NCBI GenBank assembly: GCA_039984715.1
Contig: JBDWUA010000012.1
Location: forward strand, 186,001-250,000
DNA length: 64,000 nucleotides
Source of the DNA: JABSSA01 sp039984715
GTDB taxonomy: Bacteria; Pseudomonadota; Alphaproteobacteria; Rhodobacterales; Rhodobacteraceae
Reading direction: 5' to 3'
The notes under the pieces are model-generated. The model was not told the DNA's origin and searched no databases. It saw only the letters and a program-made list of their open reading frames with translations. Below, piece after piece: positions 52,977 to 61,987 of the stretch (the stretch's first letter is position 1; every line of letters starts with the position of its first letter). A program made the translations under genes and the position numbers.

Positions 52977-53738
52977 TTAGGAAAACTGCTCGCTGATCAA
53001 ACGTTCTTCAAGCCCATGACCGGGGTCAAACAGAATGCGGTGGATCACTTTTGGTTCTGATCGGATCACCACGGATTCCACACCGTGCACCGCGCGACTG
53101 TCTGCTTCGGCCATGACGGGTCGTTTTTCTGGTTCAAGCACATCAAACCGCACCGTCGCCGTTTTTGGTAACAAAGCACCGCGCCAACGCCGGGGCCGAA
53201 AGGCAGCAACCGCCGTCATAGCCAAGACGTCTGATCCAATTGGTAAAACGGGGCCGTGTGCGGAATAATTATAGGCTGTTGATCCCGCAGGTGTCGCCAC
53301 CAATGCGCCGTCGCAGACCAATTCTTCCATCCTAAGGCGCCCGTCTACGGTAATGCGTAATTTAGCGGCCTGTGGACCTGCACGCAGCAATGAAACTTCG
53401 TTGATAGCCAATGCGTCATGTTCGGCGCCGTTTACACAAAGCGCAGTCATGGACAGGGGATTTATCTCTGCCTCTTCTGCGGTTTTCAAACGTTCAACCA
53501 GATCGCTTTCCGAATATTCATTCATCAAAAAGCCGATGGTTCCCCGGTTCATTCCATATACCGAAGCTGGTAAATGCTGCGTCCCGTGCAATGTCTGCAA
53601 CATGAAACCATCACCACCCAACGCAACGATGACGTCCGCATCTTCCATATGCGCATCCCCATAACGACCAATAAGAGCAGCCCGCGCCGTTTGCGCCACG
53701 GGCGTGCGGCTGGCCGTAAAGGCAATTTTCAATGCCAT
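52977..53738 (-). CDS. nadK: NAD kinase
   Basis: A 253-residue kinase that makes NADP from NAD and ATP. The catalytic GGDG motif is at residues 41-44 (VALGGDGFMLQTLH), and ALNEVSLLR-type segment (LAINEVSLLRAG), and TPAGSTAYNYSAHGPVLP are the other family blocks. It is short for the family but complete. It converges with the SCO gene and is divergent from glyA, 171 bp away. Confidence 0.95.
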   Translation of the reverse strand: MALKIAFTASRTPVAQTARAALIGRYGDAHMEDADVIVALGGDGFMLQTLHGTQHLPASVYGMNRGTIGFLMNEYSESDLVERLKTAEEAEINPLSMTALCVNGAEHDALAINEVSLLRAGPQAAKLRITVDGRLRMEELVCDGALVATPAGSTAYNYSAHGPVLPIGSDVLAMTAVAAFRPRRWRGALLPKTATVRFDVLEPEKRPVMAEADSRAVHGVESVVIRSEPKVIHRILFDPGHGLEERLISEQFS

Positions 53739-53909
53739 GGCAAAGGTTTCCTATCGTCGTCAAAGTCGCGTGACAGAAACATATCTCCCGACAAAGCACC
53801 AGAGACGCGGTAAAACCTGCACAATACCCCTATTTATCGGGTTTTCGACCAGCTCTGTTTCCGATACGAAACACGCCATTCCGCTCTCTGAGTCGCAAAG
53901 GAGACCCCG

Positions 53910-55205
53910 ATGAACGCACCACACCGCAGCCCAGGCTTCTTCACCCAAAAAATCGAAGACCGTGATCCCGAACTATTCGGCGCAATGCGCAACGAATTAG
54001 GCCGTCAACGTGACGAGATCGAACTGATCGCCTCGGAAAACATAGTCTCGGCCGCAGTCCTTGAAGCGCAAGGGTCCGTCCTGACGAACAAATACGCCGA
54101 AGGATATCCGGGCCGCAGATATTATGGCGGTTGCCAGTATGTCGATGTCGCGGAAACACTTGCCATTGATCGTGCCAAACAATTGTTCGGGTGCGACTTT
54201 GCAAATGTGCAGCCAAATTCAGGCAGCCAAGCAAACCAAGGCGTCTTTCAAGCCTTGTTGACGCCCGGCGCTACCATTCTGGGCATGAGCCTAGATGCCG
54301 GCGGCCACCTAACCCATGGGGCAAAACCCAACCAGTCAGGTAAATGGTTTAATGCGGTACAATACGGCGTGCGCAAAGACACGTTGGACGTTGATTATGA
54401 TCAAGTCGCGGCCCTCGCAGAGGAACACAAACCGGCAATGATCATCGTGGGCGGTTCTGCCATTCCGCGTCAGATCGATTTCGCAAAATTCCGCGAAGTC
54501 GCGGATCGTGTTGGCGCAGTTTTGATGGCTGATGTGGCCCACGTCGCAGGTTTGATTGCCGCAGGCGTTTATCCTTCGCCATTTCCGCATTGTCATGTTG
54601 TCACCACGACGACACATAAAACCCTGCGCGGCCCTCGCGGCGGTATGATCCTGACCAACGACGAAGCGATCGCAAAAAAGGTCAATTCCGCGATCTTCCC
54701 CGGCATCCAAGGTGGCCCGTTGATGCACGTCATCGCCGCCAAGGCGGTCGCCTTTGGCGAAGCTCTTGAGCCGTCGTTCAAAGCCTATCAGGAACAGGTC
54801 ATCAAAAACGCACAAGCCTTAGCGGATCAGTTGATCAAAGGCGGGCTTGATATTGTGACAGGTGGCACAGACAGCCATTTGATGCTGGTCGATTTGCGTC
54901 CCAAAGGCGTCAAAGGCAACGCGACTGAAAAAGCGTTGGGCCGCGCCCACATCACTTGCAACAAAAACGGCGTCCCGTTTGATACGGAAAAACCAACCAT
55001 TACCAGCGGTATCCGTCTTGGGTCACCCGCGGGCACGACACGCGGGTTTGGTGAAACCGAATTCCGCCAGATCGCAGATTGGATCAATCGCGTGGTCGAC
55101 GGGTTGGCGACCAATGGCGAAGATGGCAACGCCGCCGTCGAAGCTGAAGTCAAAGCAGAAGTCGCAGCACTTTGTGCGCAATTCCCGCTGTATCCTGACC
55201 TTTGA
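53910..55205 (+). CDS. glyA: Serine hydroxymethyltransferase
   Basis: A 431-residue PLP enzyme that converts serine and tetrahydrofolate to glycine and methylene-THF. The PLP lysine is Lys237 in TTTTHKTLRGPRGGM; ELIASENIVS and YAEGYPGRRYYGGC are the N-terminal signatures. The start follows AAGGAGACC. An intrinsic terminator follows. It supplies one-carbon units and glycine. Confidence 0.98.
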   Translation: MNAPHRSPGFFTQKIEDRDPELFGAMRNELGRQRDEIELIASENIVSAAVLEAQGSVLTNKYAEGYPGRRYYGGCQYVDVAETLAIDRAKQLFGCDFANVQPNSGSQANQGVFQALLTPGATILGMSLDAGGHLTHGAKPNQSGKWFNAVQYGVRKDTLDVDYDQVAALAEEHKPAMIIVGGSAIPRQIDFAKFREVADRVGAVLMADVAHVAGLIAAGVYPSPFPHCHVVTTTTHKTLRGPRGGMILTNDEAIAKKVNSAIFPGIQGGPLMHVIAAKAVAFGEALEPSFKAYQEQVIKNAQALADQLIKGGLDIVTGGTDSHLMLVDLRPKGVKGNATEKALGRAHITCNKNGVPFDTEKPTITSGIRLGSPAGTTRGFGETEFRQIADWINRVVDGLATNGEDGNAAVEAEVKAEVAALCAQFPLYPDL

Positions 55206-55227
55206 TTTCAAAACATAATTTCGTGTG

Positions 55228-55255
55228 AAAAAGGCCGCAAATACGCGGCCTTTTT
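55228..55255 (+). terminator. Intrinsic terminator after glyA
   Basis: AAAAAGGCCGC and GCGGCCTTTTT form an 11-bp stem around AAATAC, with a T run, 22 bp after the stop. It can also serve the convergent oxygenase gene. Confidence 0.92.
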
Positions 55256-55288
55256 TAATGGGTCATCCTCGCGATATCTAAGTCACGC

Positions 55289-56464
55289 TTACGCCTTTTG
55301 GCGCTGGGTCAAGGCGTCAAGCGTGGCAAAGAATGTGTTTGCGTCGACGCCGTCTTGCACCGCCTCTTTCAACAGTTCTTTTTGCGACTTGGGCGCCAAA
55401 CCACCTACCGGGGGGTCCGTGTCCAGATTTGTTGGAAACGGATAGCCTTCTGCTGTGGACGCCAAGATCGCATTGAATTCTGCATTGCTCATTGATGACC
55501 ACGTTTCCACCAAATGTGAAAATGCAGTTTTACACATGCCAATCCGGTCTATGTTTTCTAAGGACCGTCCAAACGCAGATGATATCTGCATCAAATTCAC
55601 CATGCGATCTATGTCCTTGCTTCGGTTTTCGCCAGCTGCGTGGAACAATGCCGGATTAAAAAAGATGGCATCCCCTTTTTCCAACGGAAGTTGCACATAA
55701 TGCTCTTCGAAAACCGCCCTGAAATCGGGGCGACGCCACGCCGCGTATCCGGGTCGATACAATTGTGAGAACGGAAGAAGCTTGGTTGGCCCGCTTTCAA
55801 CCGACATGTCACAATGCGCGATCCCGCCCTGCAACGTCATCAAGGGCGACAGGTCGTGAACATGAACCGGGTATTGCGCGCTTCTTTCGGCTGTTTGAAA
55901 CCCAAGGTGATAATCCCGGTGCGCCTCTTGCGCCTGTCCTCCCGGCCGCACAAGATTGATCTGTGCCGTCATTTGATAGTTTGGCCCCAACCACGCCTCG
56001 CACGCTGCATCAATGGCAGGGTTCGCAAAATAACGGACAAACGTTTCTGGTGCCTCGGTACATAATTTTTGCAGCGAATTCCAAATCCGATCATTGCTAC
56101 CGGCAGGTGCAAAATGATCTGCTGCCGTTGCGTCAGCTTCTTTTTCTTTCCGTATGATCGCGTTATAAGCCTGCGTTGCCTGATCAATGCTGGTCGTGTC
56201 TGCAAATGCGGCCTTCAATACAAAAACGCCCGGGCCGGACAGCAATATTTGCGCCCATTCGGCCATCAAGTCGTTGCGCTTTTCGGTCTGCTCCAATCCC
56301 GCACGAAAGACGTTCACATCATAGATGGGAATATTGCGTTCAATTCGTGCGGCGTTTGGCACATCTGCTGAAACAACTTGCGACGCGACAAGATTTTTGA
56401 AGTCTTCTACGTCGCAACCGTCTTCAGCATAAAATCCCGCAGGCGCGGTTGCGGTCACATCCAT
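55289..56464 (-). CDS. Phytanoyl-CoA dioxygenase (PhyH) family protein
   Basis: A 391-residue Fe(II)/2-oxoglutarate oxygenase candidate. The HxD pair is in EAHRDYHLGFQ (about residue 182) and the distal His with Arg in LFHAAGENRSKDIDRMVNLMQ (about 274), giving the 2-His-1-carboxylate site and the 2-oxoglutarate-binding Arg. The N-terminal ~70 residues are of unknown role. It hydroxylates an unidentified substrate; ectoine hydroxylase or phytanoyl-CoA hydroxylase identity is not supported. Confidence 0.85.
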   Translation of the reverse strand: MDVTATAPAGFYAEDGCDVEDFKNLVASQVVSADVPNAARIERNIPIYDVNVFRAGLEQTEKRNDLMAEWAQILLSGPGVFVLKAAFADTTSIDQATQAYNAIIRKEKEADATAADHFAPAGSNDRIWNSLQKLCTEAPETFVRYFANPAIDAACEAWLGPNYQMTAQINLVRPGGQAQEAHRDYHLGFQTAERSAQYPVHVHDLSPLMTLQGGIAHCDMSVESGPTKLLPFSQLYRPGYAAWRRPDFRAVFEEHYVQLPLEKGDAIFFNPALFHAAGENRSKDIDRMVNLMQISSAFGRSLENIDRIGMCKTAFSHLVETWSSMSNAEFNAILASTAEGYPFPTNLDTDPPVGGLAPKSQKELLKEAVQDGVDANTFFATLDALTQRQKA

Positions 56465-56691
56465 GGGTCATCCTCCTGTTTGGAAAACCCTATCATCGGA
56501 ACGAAAAATGGAAATCAAAAACCACATCAAATGACCAGTCGCTGTTCGATCAAAGATATCGTCCGCTAATCTGTCACATGCGTTATGTTTTCTGGCAATT
56601 TCAGCGCATCTTGGGTGGATCATCGCGCAACTTACATGTCTGAACGATGATGTACTGGGCAATATACCACAGGGACCCCCGACATAAAAAA

Positions 56692-56710
56692 GGCCGGGGT
56701 AACCCCGGCC
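56692..56710 (-). terminator. Intrinsic terminator after the pspA operon
   Basis: GGCCGGGG-TAA-CCCCGGCC, perfect 8-bp stem, followed on the minus strand by TTTTTTATG. It lies 20 bp after the stop of the YiaA/B gene. Confidence 0.88.
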
Positions 56711-56729
56711 CTTTCGTTATGTAGTCCGC

Positions 56730-57008
56730 TTATTTCACGTCGCCTACATATTCTTCCAATAGCTTTTCGTGCTTGGCCGATTCAATCTGTCGAATACGAT
56801 CAGATTGGCTTTGCCAGTCAAAGCGATACTTGACCACGTTGATCAGTGACAATGTCAGCAACAGAATGCCCATGCCCCAGTACCCCTTGGTCGACAAAGG
56901 CACTTCGGTGCTTAAATACAGGCTAAGTCCCAGTAGACCATAGGCGATCAGAACACCTGCAACGTTGATCAAAATAATCAGTGTGTTATCGTTTTGGTTC
57001 CCAAACAT
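56730..57008 (-). CDS. YiaA/YiaB-type two-helix membrane protein
   Basis: A 92-residue inner-membrane protein with two helices (about 9-32 and 43-62) and a charged C-terminal tail (KYRFDWQSQSDRIRQIESAKHEKLLEEYVG). This matches the YiaA/B two-helix domain, a frequent partner of PspA in alphaproteobacteria. It is 25 bp downstream of the PspA gene and co-transcribed. It may be a membrane partner of PspA. Confidence 0.75.
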   Translation of the reverse strand: MFGNQNDNTLIILINVAGVLIAYGLLGLSLYLSTEVPLSTKGYWGMGILLLTLSLINVVKYRFDWQSQSDRIRQIESAKHEKLLEEYVGDVK

Positions 57009-57033
57009 ATCAATTCTCCTTCAAGCTCTTCAA

Positions 57034-57705
57034 TTATTTCAAACGCGCCAGAATATCGTCTGCTGTCGTCCGCGTTTTGCCCCCAAAGCCCGCATCTGAC
57101 ATGCGGTCTTCCAAATTTTCGTGGCTCAGCCCTTGTTCGATATCTCGCAGGATTTCGGATTTCTCAAAGGGGTCGTCCGCCCCCATGACCCGCCCGATCA
57201 AAGATTCAGCTTCTTCCATTGCGCCTCCCATACCGTCACCCGAGTGACCAAGCCGGACTTGCATTTCCTGCTCGCGTCTCAGAGCGCGCGCGGCAATAGC
57301 CCCCTGTTTAAGGTCCTCCATCCGGCGATGCGCCTTTTCGACAGAACTGTCCAAACGCATGACACGCGTTTCCAGTTTGCGAAGCGTTTCGCGCCGCATG
57401 GTCAGTTCGTTTTCCATCTGGGCAATGGCCGTCGCGCCTTCTTTGGCCAGCGCGTCTTTTTCCGCTTTCAACGCATCACGCACACGCATTTCCATATCGA
57501 TCACACGCCCTTCCAACTTGATGACGTGATCGGCCTCGCGGCGTTGACGTTGAATTAATCCAGCCAAGCTGACCTTTGCGGCTTTCAACCCAGACTGAGC
57601 CTCGCGAATTTTCTGTTCGATCAATTCAATCGAATAGATATCTCTAACTTGTTCTTCGGCGCGCGCATTTGCGCCTAATATCAATGCTCTGATCGTTCCA
57701 AACAT
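57034..57705 (-). CDS. pspA: PspA/IM30 family membrane-stress protein
   Basis: A 223-residue protein starting MFGTIRALILGANARAEEQV, the N-terminal helix that contacts membranes in PspA. Almost all the rest is coiled coil (heptads from about 30 to 170, including AGLIQRQRREADHVIKLE). It forms ESCRT-III-like oligomers that protect the inner membrane. The start at 57705 is chosen for a GGAGAG site; an ATG at 57717 is also in frame. The upstream region carries three identical-type palindromes, so it is likely under tight repressor control rather than sigma-54 PspF. Confidence 0.9.
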   Translation of the reverse strand: MFGTIRALILGANARAEEQVRDIYSIELIEQKIREAQSGLKAAKVSLAGLIQRQRREADHVIKLEGRVIDMEMRVRDALKAEKDALAKEGATAIAQMENELTMRRETLRKLETRVMRLDSSVEKAHRRMEDLKQGAIAARALRREQEMQVRLGHSGDGMGGAMEEAESLIGRVMGADDPFEKSEILRDIEQGLSHENLEDRMSDAGFGGKTRTTADDILARLK

Positions 57706-57720
57706 TTTTCTCTCCATTCG

Positions 57721-57790
57721 TGAACATCGTTCATATGGAGTGATATATCGAATAATGAACGCCGTTCAATAGTTTTCTGAACGATGTTCA
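57721..57790 (-). promoter_or_regulatory. Triple TGAAC-N3-GTTCA operator over the pspA promoter
   Basis: Perfect 13-bp palindromes at 57721-57733 (spacer ATC), 57756-57768 (GCC) and 57778-57790 (GAT). Read on the minus strand a promoter is plausible with TTGAAC in the middle palindrome and TATATC 16 bp later, so the three sites would cover upstream, -35 and transcription-start regions. The first site is 15 bp from the pspA ATG. The binding protein is unknown and may be TetR-like. Confidence 0.8.
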
Positions 57791-57802
57791 AGTTACGCGG
57801 CG

Positions 57803-58426
57803 TCACACTTCGCTTAGCAGTTTCTCTCGGAAATCTCGCAAATAGCGTGTCCGTTCCTGGGCCAGCTCTTTTCCTGTACGTGTCAGCATCCCATCCGCTA
57901 GACCAAACAGCTTTGTTTCAAAATGATCGATGGCCCAAGCCTGATCATCCAAGGGACGCCGCGCAGCCATTGGATCGTTTGGATCATAAAGAGGACGCCC
58001 CAACGAAGCGCCCACATATAACATCCGCGCCAACCCGATGGCCCCCAGCGCATCTAAACGGTCTGCATCACGCAAAATTCGCGCCTCTAAACTGCGCGGC
58101 GGAATACCGGCCGAAAAGGAATGCGCTGCAATTGCATGCGCCACGTCAGGCAACTTGGCCTCGTGAAATCCCATTCCTCGCAATATTGGCATCGCTGCAT
58201 CCGCAGATTTTTGCGACGCCATTGCCCTATCGGGATCATCCTTGGGCAGGTTCACCAAGTCATGAAAGACCACAGACGCCCGAAGGACATCCCTGTCCAC
58301 GTTCAATCCGTCCCCGGCAACGATGGCCATCGCGTTTTTCCAGACACGACGAATGTGTGACAGATCATGCGCAGCGTCGGACCCGACCCAATATTCAATT
58401 AACTTTTCTTCGTATTGATCGGTCAT
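57803..58426 (-). CDS. HD-domain phosphohydrolase
   Basis: A 207-residue protein with the HD signature: HDLSHIRRVWKNAM near residue 19 (His), VFHDLVNLPKDDP (HD at about 51-52), and AAHSFSAGIPPRSLEARILRDADRLDALG with the last Asp. Such proteins (YedJ type) are metal-dependent phosphohydrolases acting on nucleotides, but the substrate is not known. It is upstream of pspA on the same strand with the palindrome array between. Confidence 0.88.
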   Translation of the reverse strand: MTDQYEEKLIEYWVGSDAAHDLSHIRRVWKNAMAIVAGDGLNVDRDVLRASVVFHDLVNLPKDDPDRAMASQKSADAAMPILRGMGFHEAKLPDVAHAIAAHSFSAGIPPRSLEARILRDADRLDALGAIGLARMLYVGASLGRPLYDPNDPMAARRPLDDQAWAIDHFETKLFGLADGMLTRTGKELAQERTRYLRDFREKLLSEV

Positions 58427-58493
58427 GTTGGCGGCCCTTGGTCTTTGTGTTCAAAAACCCGATGGATACATTTCGCCAATTTCGATCACCGCC

Positions 58494-58874
58494 TTAGGAA
58501 AAAATCTTCCCCGTCAGCGCCAACCAAAGCCCAACTGATCCAAAGACGAAAAGAACGTAAATTGCGATATTTGCGAACCAACGAACTAACGCAGTGCGCC
58601 GAACTGCTGATCTGTCCACAGTTTTCAAATGTGTGTTCAAAGCCGTTTCCGCAGATTCGATCGCGGCTATGTCTACGCGGCGCAGTAGTTTCGGATTGCC
58701 TCCAAACGCCTCAGCTTGCAGGACCGGTGACACAAGTGACCGAACCGATTTGGGCAACCGTCGACCGGCTCGGCGCAAGGCCGTTTTCAAATCGCGCGCC
58801 TTAAAGCCATAGGCATTGCCGATCGCGTCACGCATCCGTTCGGATCTTTCAGTTATGTCTTCAATAGATGTCAT
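58494..58874 (-). CDS. Small single-helix membrane protein
   Basis: A 126-residue protein. The first ~90 residues are charged and predicted helical (RSERMRDAIGNAYGFKARD, LLRRVDIAAIESAETALNTHL). A single membrane helix lies at about 102-122 (WFANIAIYVLFVFGSVGLWLAL). The start at 58874 (MTSIEDITERS) is chosen over one at 58910. I do not recognise a family. It is divergent from the alpha/beta hydrolase, 77 bp apart. Confidence 0.65.
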   Translation of the reverse strand: MTSIEDITERSERMRDAIGNAYGFKARDLKTALRRAGRRLPKSVRSLVSPVLQAEAFGGNPKLLRRVDIAAIESAETALNTHLKTVDRSAVRRTALVRWFANIAIYVLFVFGSVGLWLALTGKIFS

Positions 58875-58951
58875 ACGATGCACTTTAATGTCTCGTTTGA
58901 CGGTCCTCAATCCCTCTGGTGTCTTTACGTTCCACAGGTTACGTCCCTTTC

Positions 58952-59725
58952 ATGCTAAATCTGCAATTATTCAACGAAACTGCCCCCGGCCCAGCGCTTC
59001 TTATTGCACATGGGCTTTATGGATCGGGCCGCAATTGGGGCGTCATCGCGAAACGCCTTTCTGACGAACGCACCGTGGTTACCGTTGATATGCGCAATCA
59101 CGGGCAAAGCGATTGGCAGGACAGTCACACCTATACCGACCTAGCGGCAGACTTGTCCGAAGTGGTACACCATCTGGACCGACCCGTGGATGTGTTGGGG
59201 CATTCCATGGGCGGCAAAGCGGCGATGACGCTTGCCTTGGCCGAACCCGAACGCGTCCACCGTTTGATATCTGCGGATATTGCCCCGGTGACGTATTCGC
59301 ATTCTCAAATGCAGTTTATTGAGGCCATGCGTGCAGTTGATCTGACACAAGTGGAGCGCCGCTCTGATGCGGAATCCCAATTAGGTGCGCTTGGCGTTGA
59401 GCCCGCATTACAAAGCTTTTTCACGCAATCACTGGACGTTCAGTCCAAATCATGGCGGTTAAATCTGGATGGTCTGGCCGACAACATGGCACATATCATG
59501 TCATTTCCAGACCTCGGCGCCGAATATTCTGGTCCGACATTGTTCTTGTCTGGCGGCGACAGCGATTATGTCCGGTCCAAAGATCGCGGACACATTCGAA
59601 CACTCTTTCCGAACGCACATTTTGCAAAAATTCCCAATGCAGGCCATTGGCTTCACGCCGAAAAACCGCGAGAATTTGAAGCAACTGTACGCACATTTCT
59701 GCGATCAACAGCCCACCCCACTTGA
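58952..59725 (+). CDS. Alpha/beta-hydrolase (YbfF-like esterase)
   Basis: A 257-residue alpha/beta hydrolase. The nucleophile Ser85 is in LGHSMGGKAAM, the acidic residue in LFLSGGDSDYV and the His in IPNAGHWLHAEKP. IAHGLYGSGRNWGV is the oxyanion-loop HG motif. The start at 58952 is chosen since the family begins at MLNLQLF. It probably hydrolyses short acyl esters or thioesters. It is followed by the CFA-synthase-like gene. Confidence 0.92.
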   Translation: MLNLQLFNETAPGPALLIAHGLYGSGRNWGVIAKRLSDERTVVTVDMRNHGQSDWQDSHTYTDLAADLSEVVHHLDRPVDVLGHSMGGKAAMTLALAEPERVHRLISADIAPVTYSHSQMQFIEAMRAVDLTQVERRSDAESQLGALGVEPALQSFFTQSLDVQSKSWRLNLDGLADNMAHIMSFPDLGAEYSGPTLFLSGGDSDYVRSKDRGHIRTLFPNAHFAKIPNAGHWLHAEKPREFEATVRTFLRSTAHPT

Positions 59726-59791
59726 CGAACAACCCCTTTCACCTGCACCTTTTTGGTAACATGCAACTGGGTGAGTTGCTTCGGGGGACAT

Positions 59792-61021
59792 ATGTGGGAA
59801 AAACTATTAGACCGGTTTTTGACTGGGATGATGACGAAGGATCGATTGTCGGTCACTCTTCCGGATGGAATGACCCGTGATTATGGTCCAGATTCTGGAA
59901 AATCAGCACAAATAGAGATCAAAAGCGAAGCTACTTTACGGCGTCTTATTCTCAATCCTGAACTCGCATTGGGCGAAGGGTACATGGACGGTGAAATCGT
60001 CCTGCGCGACACGACACTGCTTGAGTTGATGCAGATCATCATCCAAAACCGGGCGGCCGGGACGATGCCAAGCTGGGTCCGTGCCAGCCATCGCGCACGG
60101 TTTCACATTCGTCGTTTCTTGCAGAAAAATGCACCAAGTGCGTCGCGTTCAAATGTTGCGCATCACTATGACATTTCCGATGATCTTTATAAGCTCTTTC
60201 TAGACGACGATATGCAATACAGTTGCGCCTATTTCGCACGGCCCGACATGTCGCTGGAAGAAGCCCAAGCCGCCAAAAAGGCGCATATTGCTGCAAAACT
60301 CATGATCGAACCGGGCATGCGAGTGCTGGACATCGGATGCGGCTGGGGCGGTATGGCGCTTACGTTGGCACGTGATTATGGCGTGGATGTCACTGGCGTC
60401 ACGCTTTCTGAAAATCAACTGGCCACCGCAAATGCCCGCGCAGAAGCTGAAGGCCTGTCCAATTTGGTCCGCTTTAAGTTACAGGATTATCGGCACACAC
60501 AAGGTCCATTTGATCGCATTGTGTCCGTGGGCATGTTCGAACATGTTGGTGTTCCCAATTATGCGACCTATTTCCAAACGGTCGCCGACCTTCTGGACCC
60601 CGATGGAATCGCGTTGATCCACACGATTGGCCGGTCCGGACCTCCTATCGCGCACAGCCCTTGGATACATAAATACATCTTCCCCGGCGGGTATGTGCCA
60701 TCACTTTCCGAAGTTGCGTCACCGCTAGAACAATCCGGGCTGTGGCAATCCGACATTGAAATCTGGCGGCTTCATTATGCAAAAACGATCCGGATATGGC
60801 TGGAGCGTTTCGAAGCGGAGAAAGAATCCGTGCGCAAAATGTACGATGATCGTTTTGTGCGCATGTTTCGATACTATCTGACGGTTTGCATCATTTCCTT
60901 CGAGGAACAGCATCAGGCGGTGTATCACCTTCAACTGGCGCATAAACGCGATACGGTCCCTTTGTCGCGCGATTATCTTTACGACAAAATGCCGATCCGT
61001 CGCACTGAAGCCGCAGAATAA
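59792..61021 (+). CDS. cfa: Cyclopropane-fatty-acyl-phospholipid synthase family methyltransferase
   Basis: A 409-residue SAM-dependent enzyme that methylates unsaturated phospholipid chains to cyclopropane or related forms. The SAM loop is RVLDIGCGWGGMALTLA (about 182-198), with the CFA motifs YSCAYFARPDMSLEEAQ before it, SVGMFEHVGVPNYATYF and the active-site-like FPGGYVPSLSEV after. The start at 59792 has a CGGGGGA site; a longer frame from 59753 is not favoured. An inverted repeat GCAACT/AGTTGC lies just before the start. Confidence 0.9.
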   Translation: MWEKLLDRFLTGMMTKDRLSVTLPDGMTRDYGPDSGKSAQIEIKSEATLRRLILNPELALGEGYMDGEIVLRDTTLLELMQIIIQNRAAGTMPSWVRASHRARFHIRRFLQKNAPSASRSNVAHHYDISDDLYKLFLDDDMQYSCAYFARPDMSLEEAQAAKKAHIAAKLMIEPGMRVLDIGCGWGGMALTLARDYGVDVTGVTLSENQLATANARAEAEGLSNLVRFKLQDYRHTQGPFDRIVSVGMFEHVGVPNYATYFQTVADLLDPDGIALIHTIGRSGPPIAHSPWIHKYIFPGGYVPSLSEVASPLEQSGLWQSDIEIWRLHYAKTIRIWLERFEAEKESVRKMYDDRFVRMFRYYLTVCIISFEEQHQAVYHLQLAHKRDTVPLSRDYLYDKMPIRRTEAAE

Positions 61022-61063
61022 CCCAAGGCAGCGAATTAAAGGTGATGCCGAAATTTACGCATC

Positions 61064-61840
61064 CTAGCTGGGAAATATGCGTTTTATTTCGGCTTCGAAC
61101 CATGTCCAACTGATGACCGCTTTGTTGCCGGCATACCCGTCATAGTGGGATTGACCTGACGAATTTGGAAGCCCGGCCCAAATCTTGGCCAAGTTATTCA
61201 TGAACGTCGTCCGGTTCATTGCCCCGCTGGTAAAGGCTGTTATTCCAGCATCCTCAAGAAGGAAATTCGACAACTTGTCCTGCAACGCGGGAGTAAAGCG
61301 TGCTGACGTTTTCACGCCAGCGCGTTTGACCAAAGATCGCAAAGTCGCAGGGATCATTTGATACCGTCCAATGGCATGGGGTTGGCCCGGCGTATCCCTA
61401 ATCCATTGGTAGATCTCTGCGATGGTCATGTTTGTGGGGCGCTTGCGTGGTTTTATCCGTGCGCCGTATTGAACTGCATCATACCCTGCGCGACCGGCTT
61501 CTGCCCGTGCGATCAGATTTCGCAGCCCCACAACCCCACTGCCCGTCAACACCTTAGGCAGCGCGTTGCCTGCATTAAGATTTGAATTTCGCAACGGCAT
61601 GTTCGCAAACATGCTGCTGTCATTGCGATCGATGAAAAGACTTGCCCGGCGCGGAGCTTCAACATCCTCCGCACCGGGCGTGCCGACAGGTATCAATGCG
61701 CCAGAGCTTTGCCCCAACACTTGATGACCAAATAACGACTGCGGTCCAGCAACGCCGGTAACCGCACTCGCAAACAAAAAACTAATTACAACAAACCAAA
61801 GGTTATTCACCTGACACACCATTGCAGCCTTACTGGACAT
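61064..61840 (-). CDS. Secreted lysozyme-like protein
   Basis: A 258-residue protein with a signal peptide (VVISFLFASAVTGVAG). After a ~75-residue linker the C-terminal ~150 residues are lysozyme-like: LIARAEAGRAGYDAVQYG offers a catalytic Glu, and MTIAEIYQWIRDTPGQPHAIGRYQMIP is the muraminidase helix seen in GH104/phage-type lysozymes (shown only to the first recognisable core). It may cleave peptidoglycan in the periplasm. The start at 61840 is chosen among several (GTG 61849, ATG 61822). Confidence 0.7.
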   Translation of the reverse strand: MSSKAAMVCQVNNLWFVVISFLFASAVTGVAGPQSLFGHQVLGQSSGALIPVGTPGAEDVEAPRRASLFIDRNDSSMFANMPLRNSNLNAGNALPKVLTGSGVVGLRNLIARAEAGRAGYDAVQYGARIKPRKRPTNMTIAEIYQWIRDTPGQPHAIGRYQMIPATLRSLVKRAGVKTSARFTPALQDKLSNFLLEDAGITAFTSGAMNRTTFMNNLAKIWAGLPNSSGQSHYDGYAGNKAVISWTWFEAEIKRIFPS

Positions 61841-61987
61841 GCAGAACACACAAGGAACAAATAGGGGGTATTCGTTGACAATCAGTTTCGAGAATTCCTT
61901 GAATTGGAAATTTCTTGATTGGTTTGGCGCTAGAACAAACCTGATTTACGTCGAAAGCCTGCCTGATTTACCGCCCATACTCTTTTG

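Noticed and set aside
57784..58497. 237-codon plus-strand frame opposite the HD-domain gene
   Set aside because: The HD gene on the minus strand has all its metal motifs; the plus frame is a shadow.
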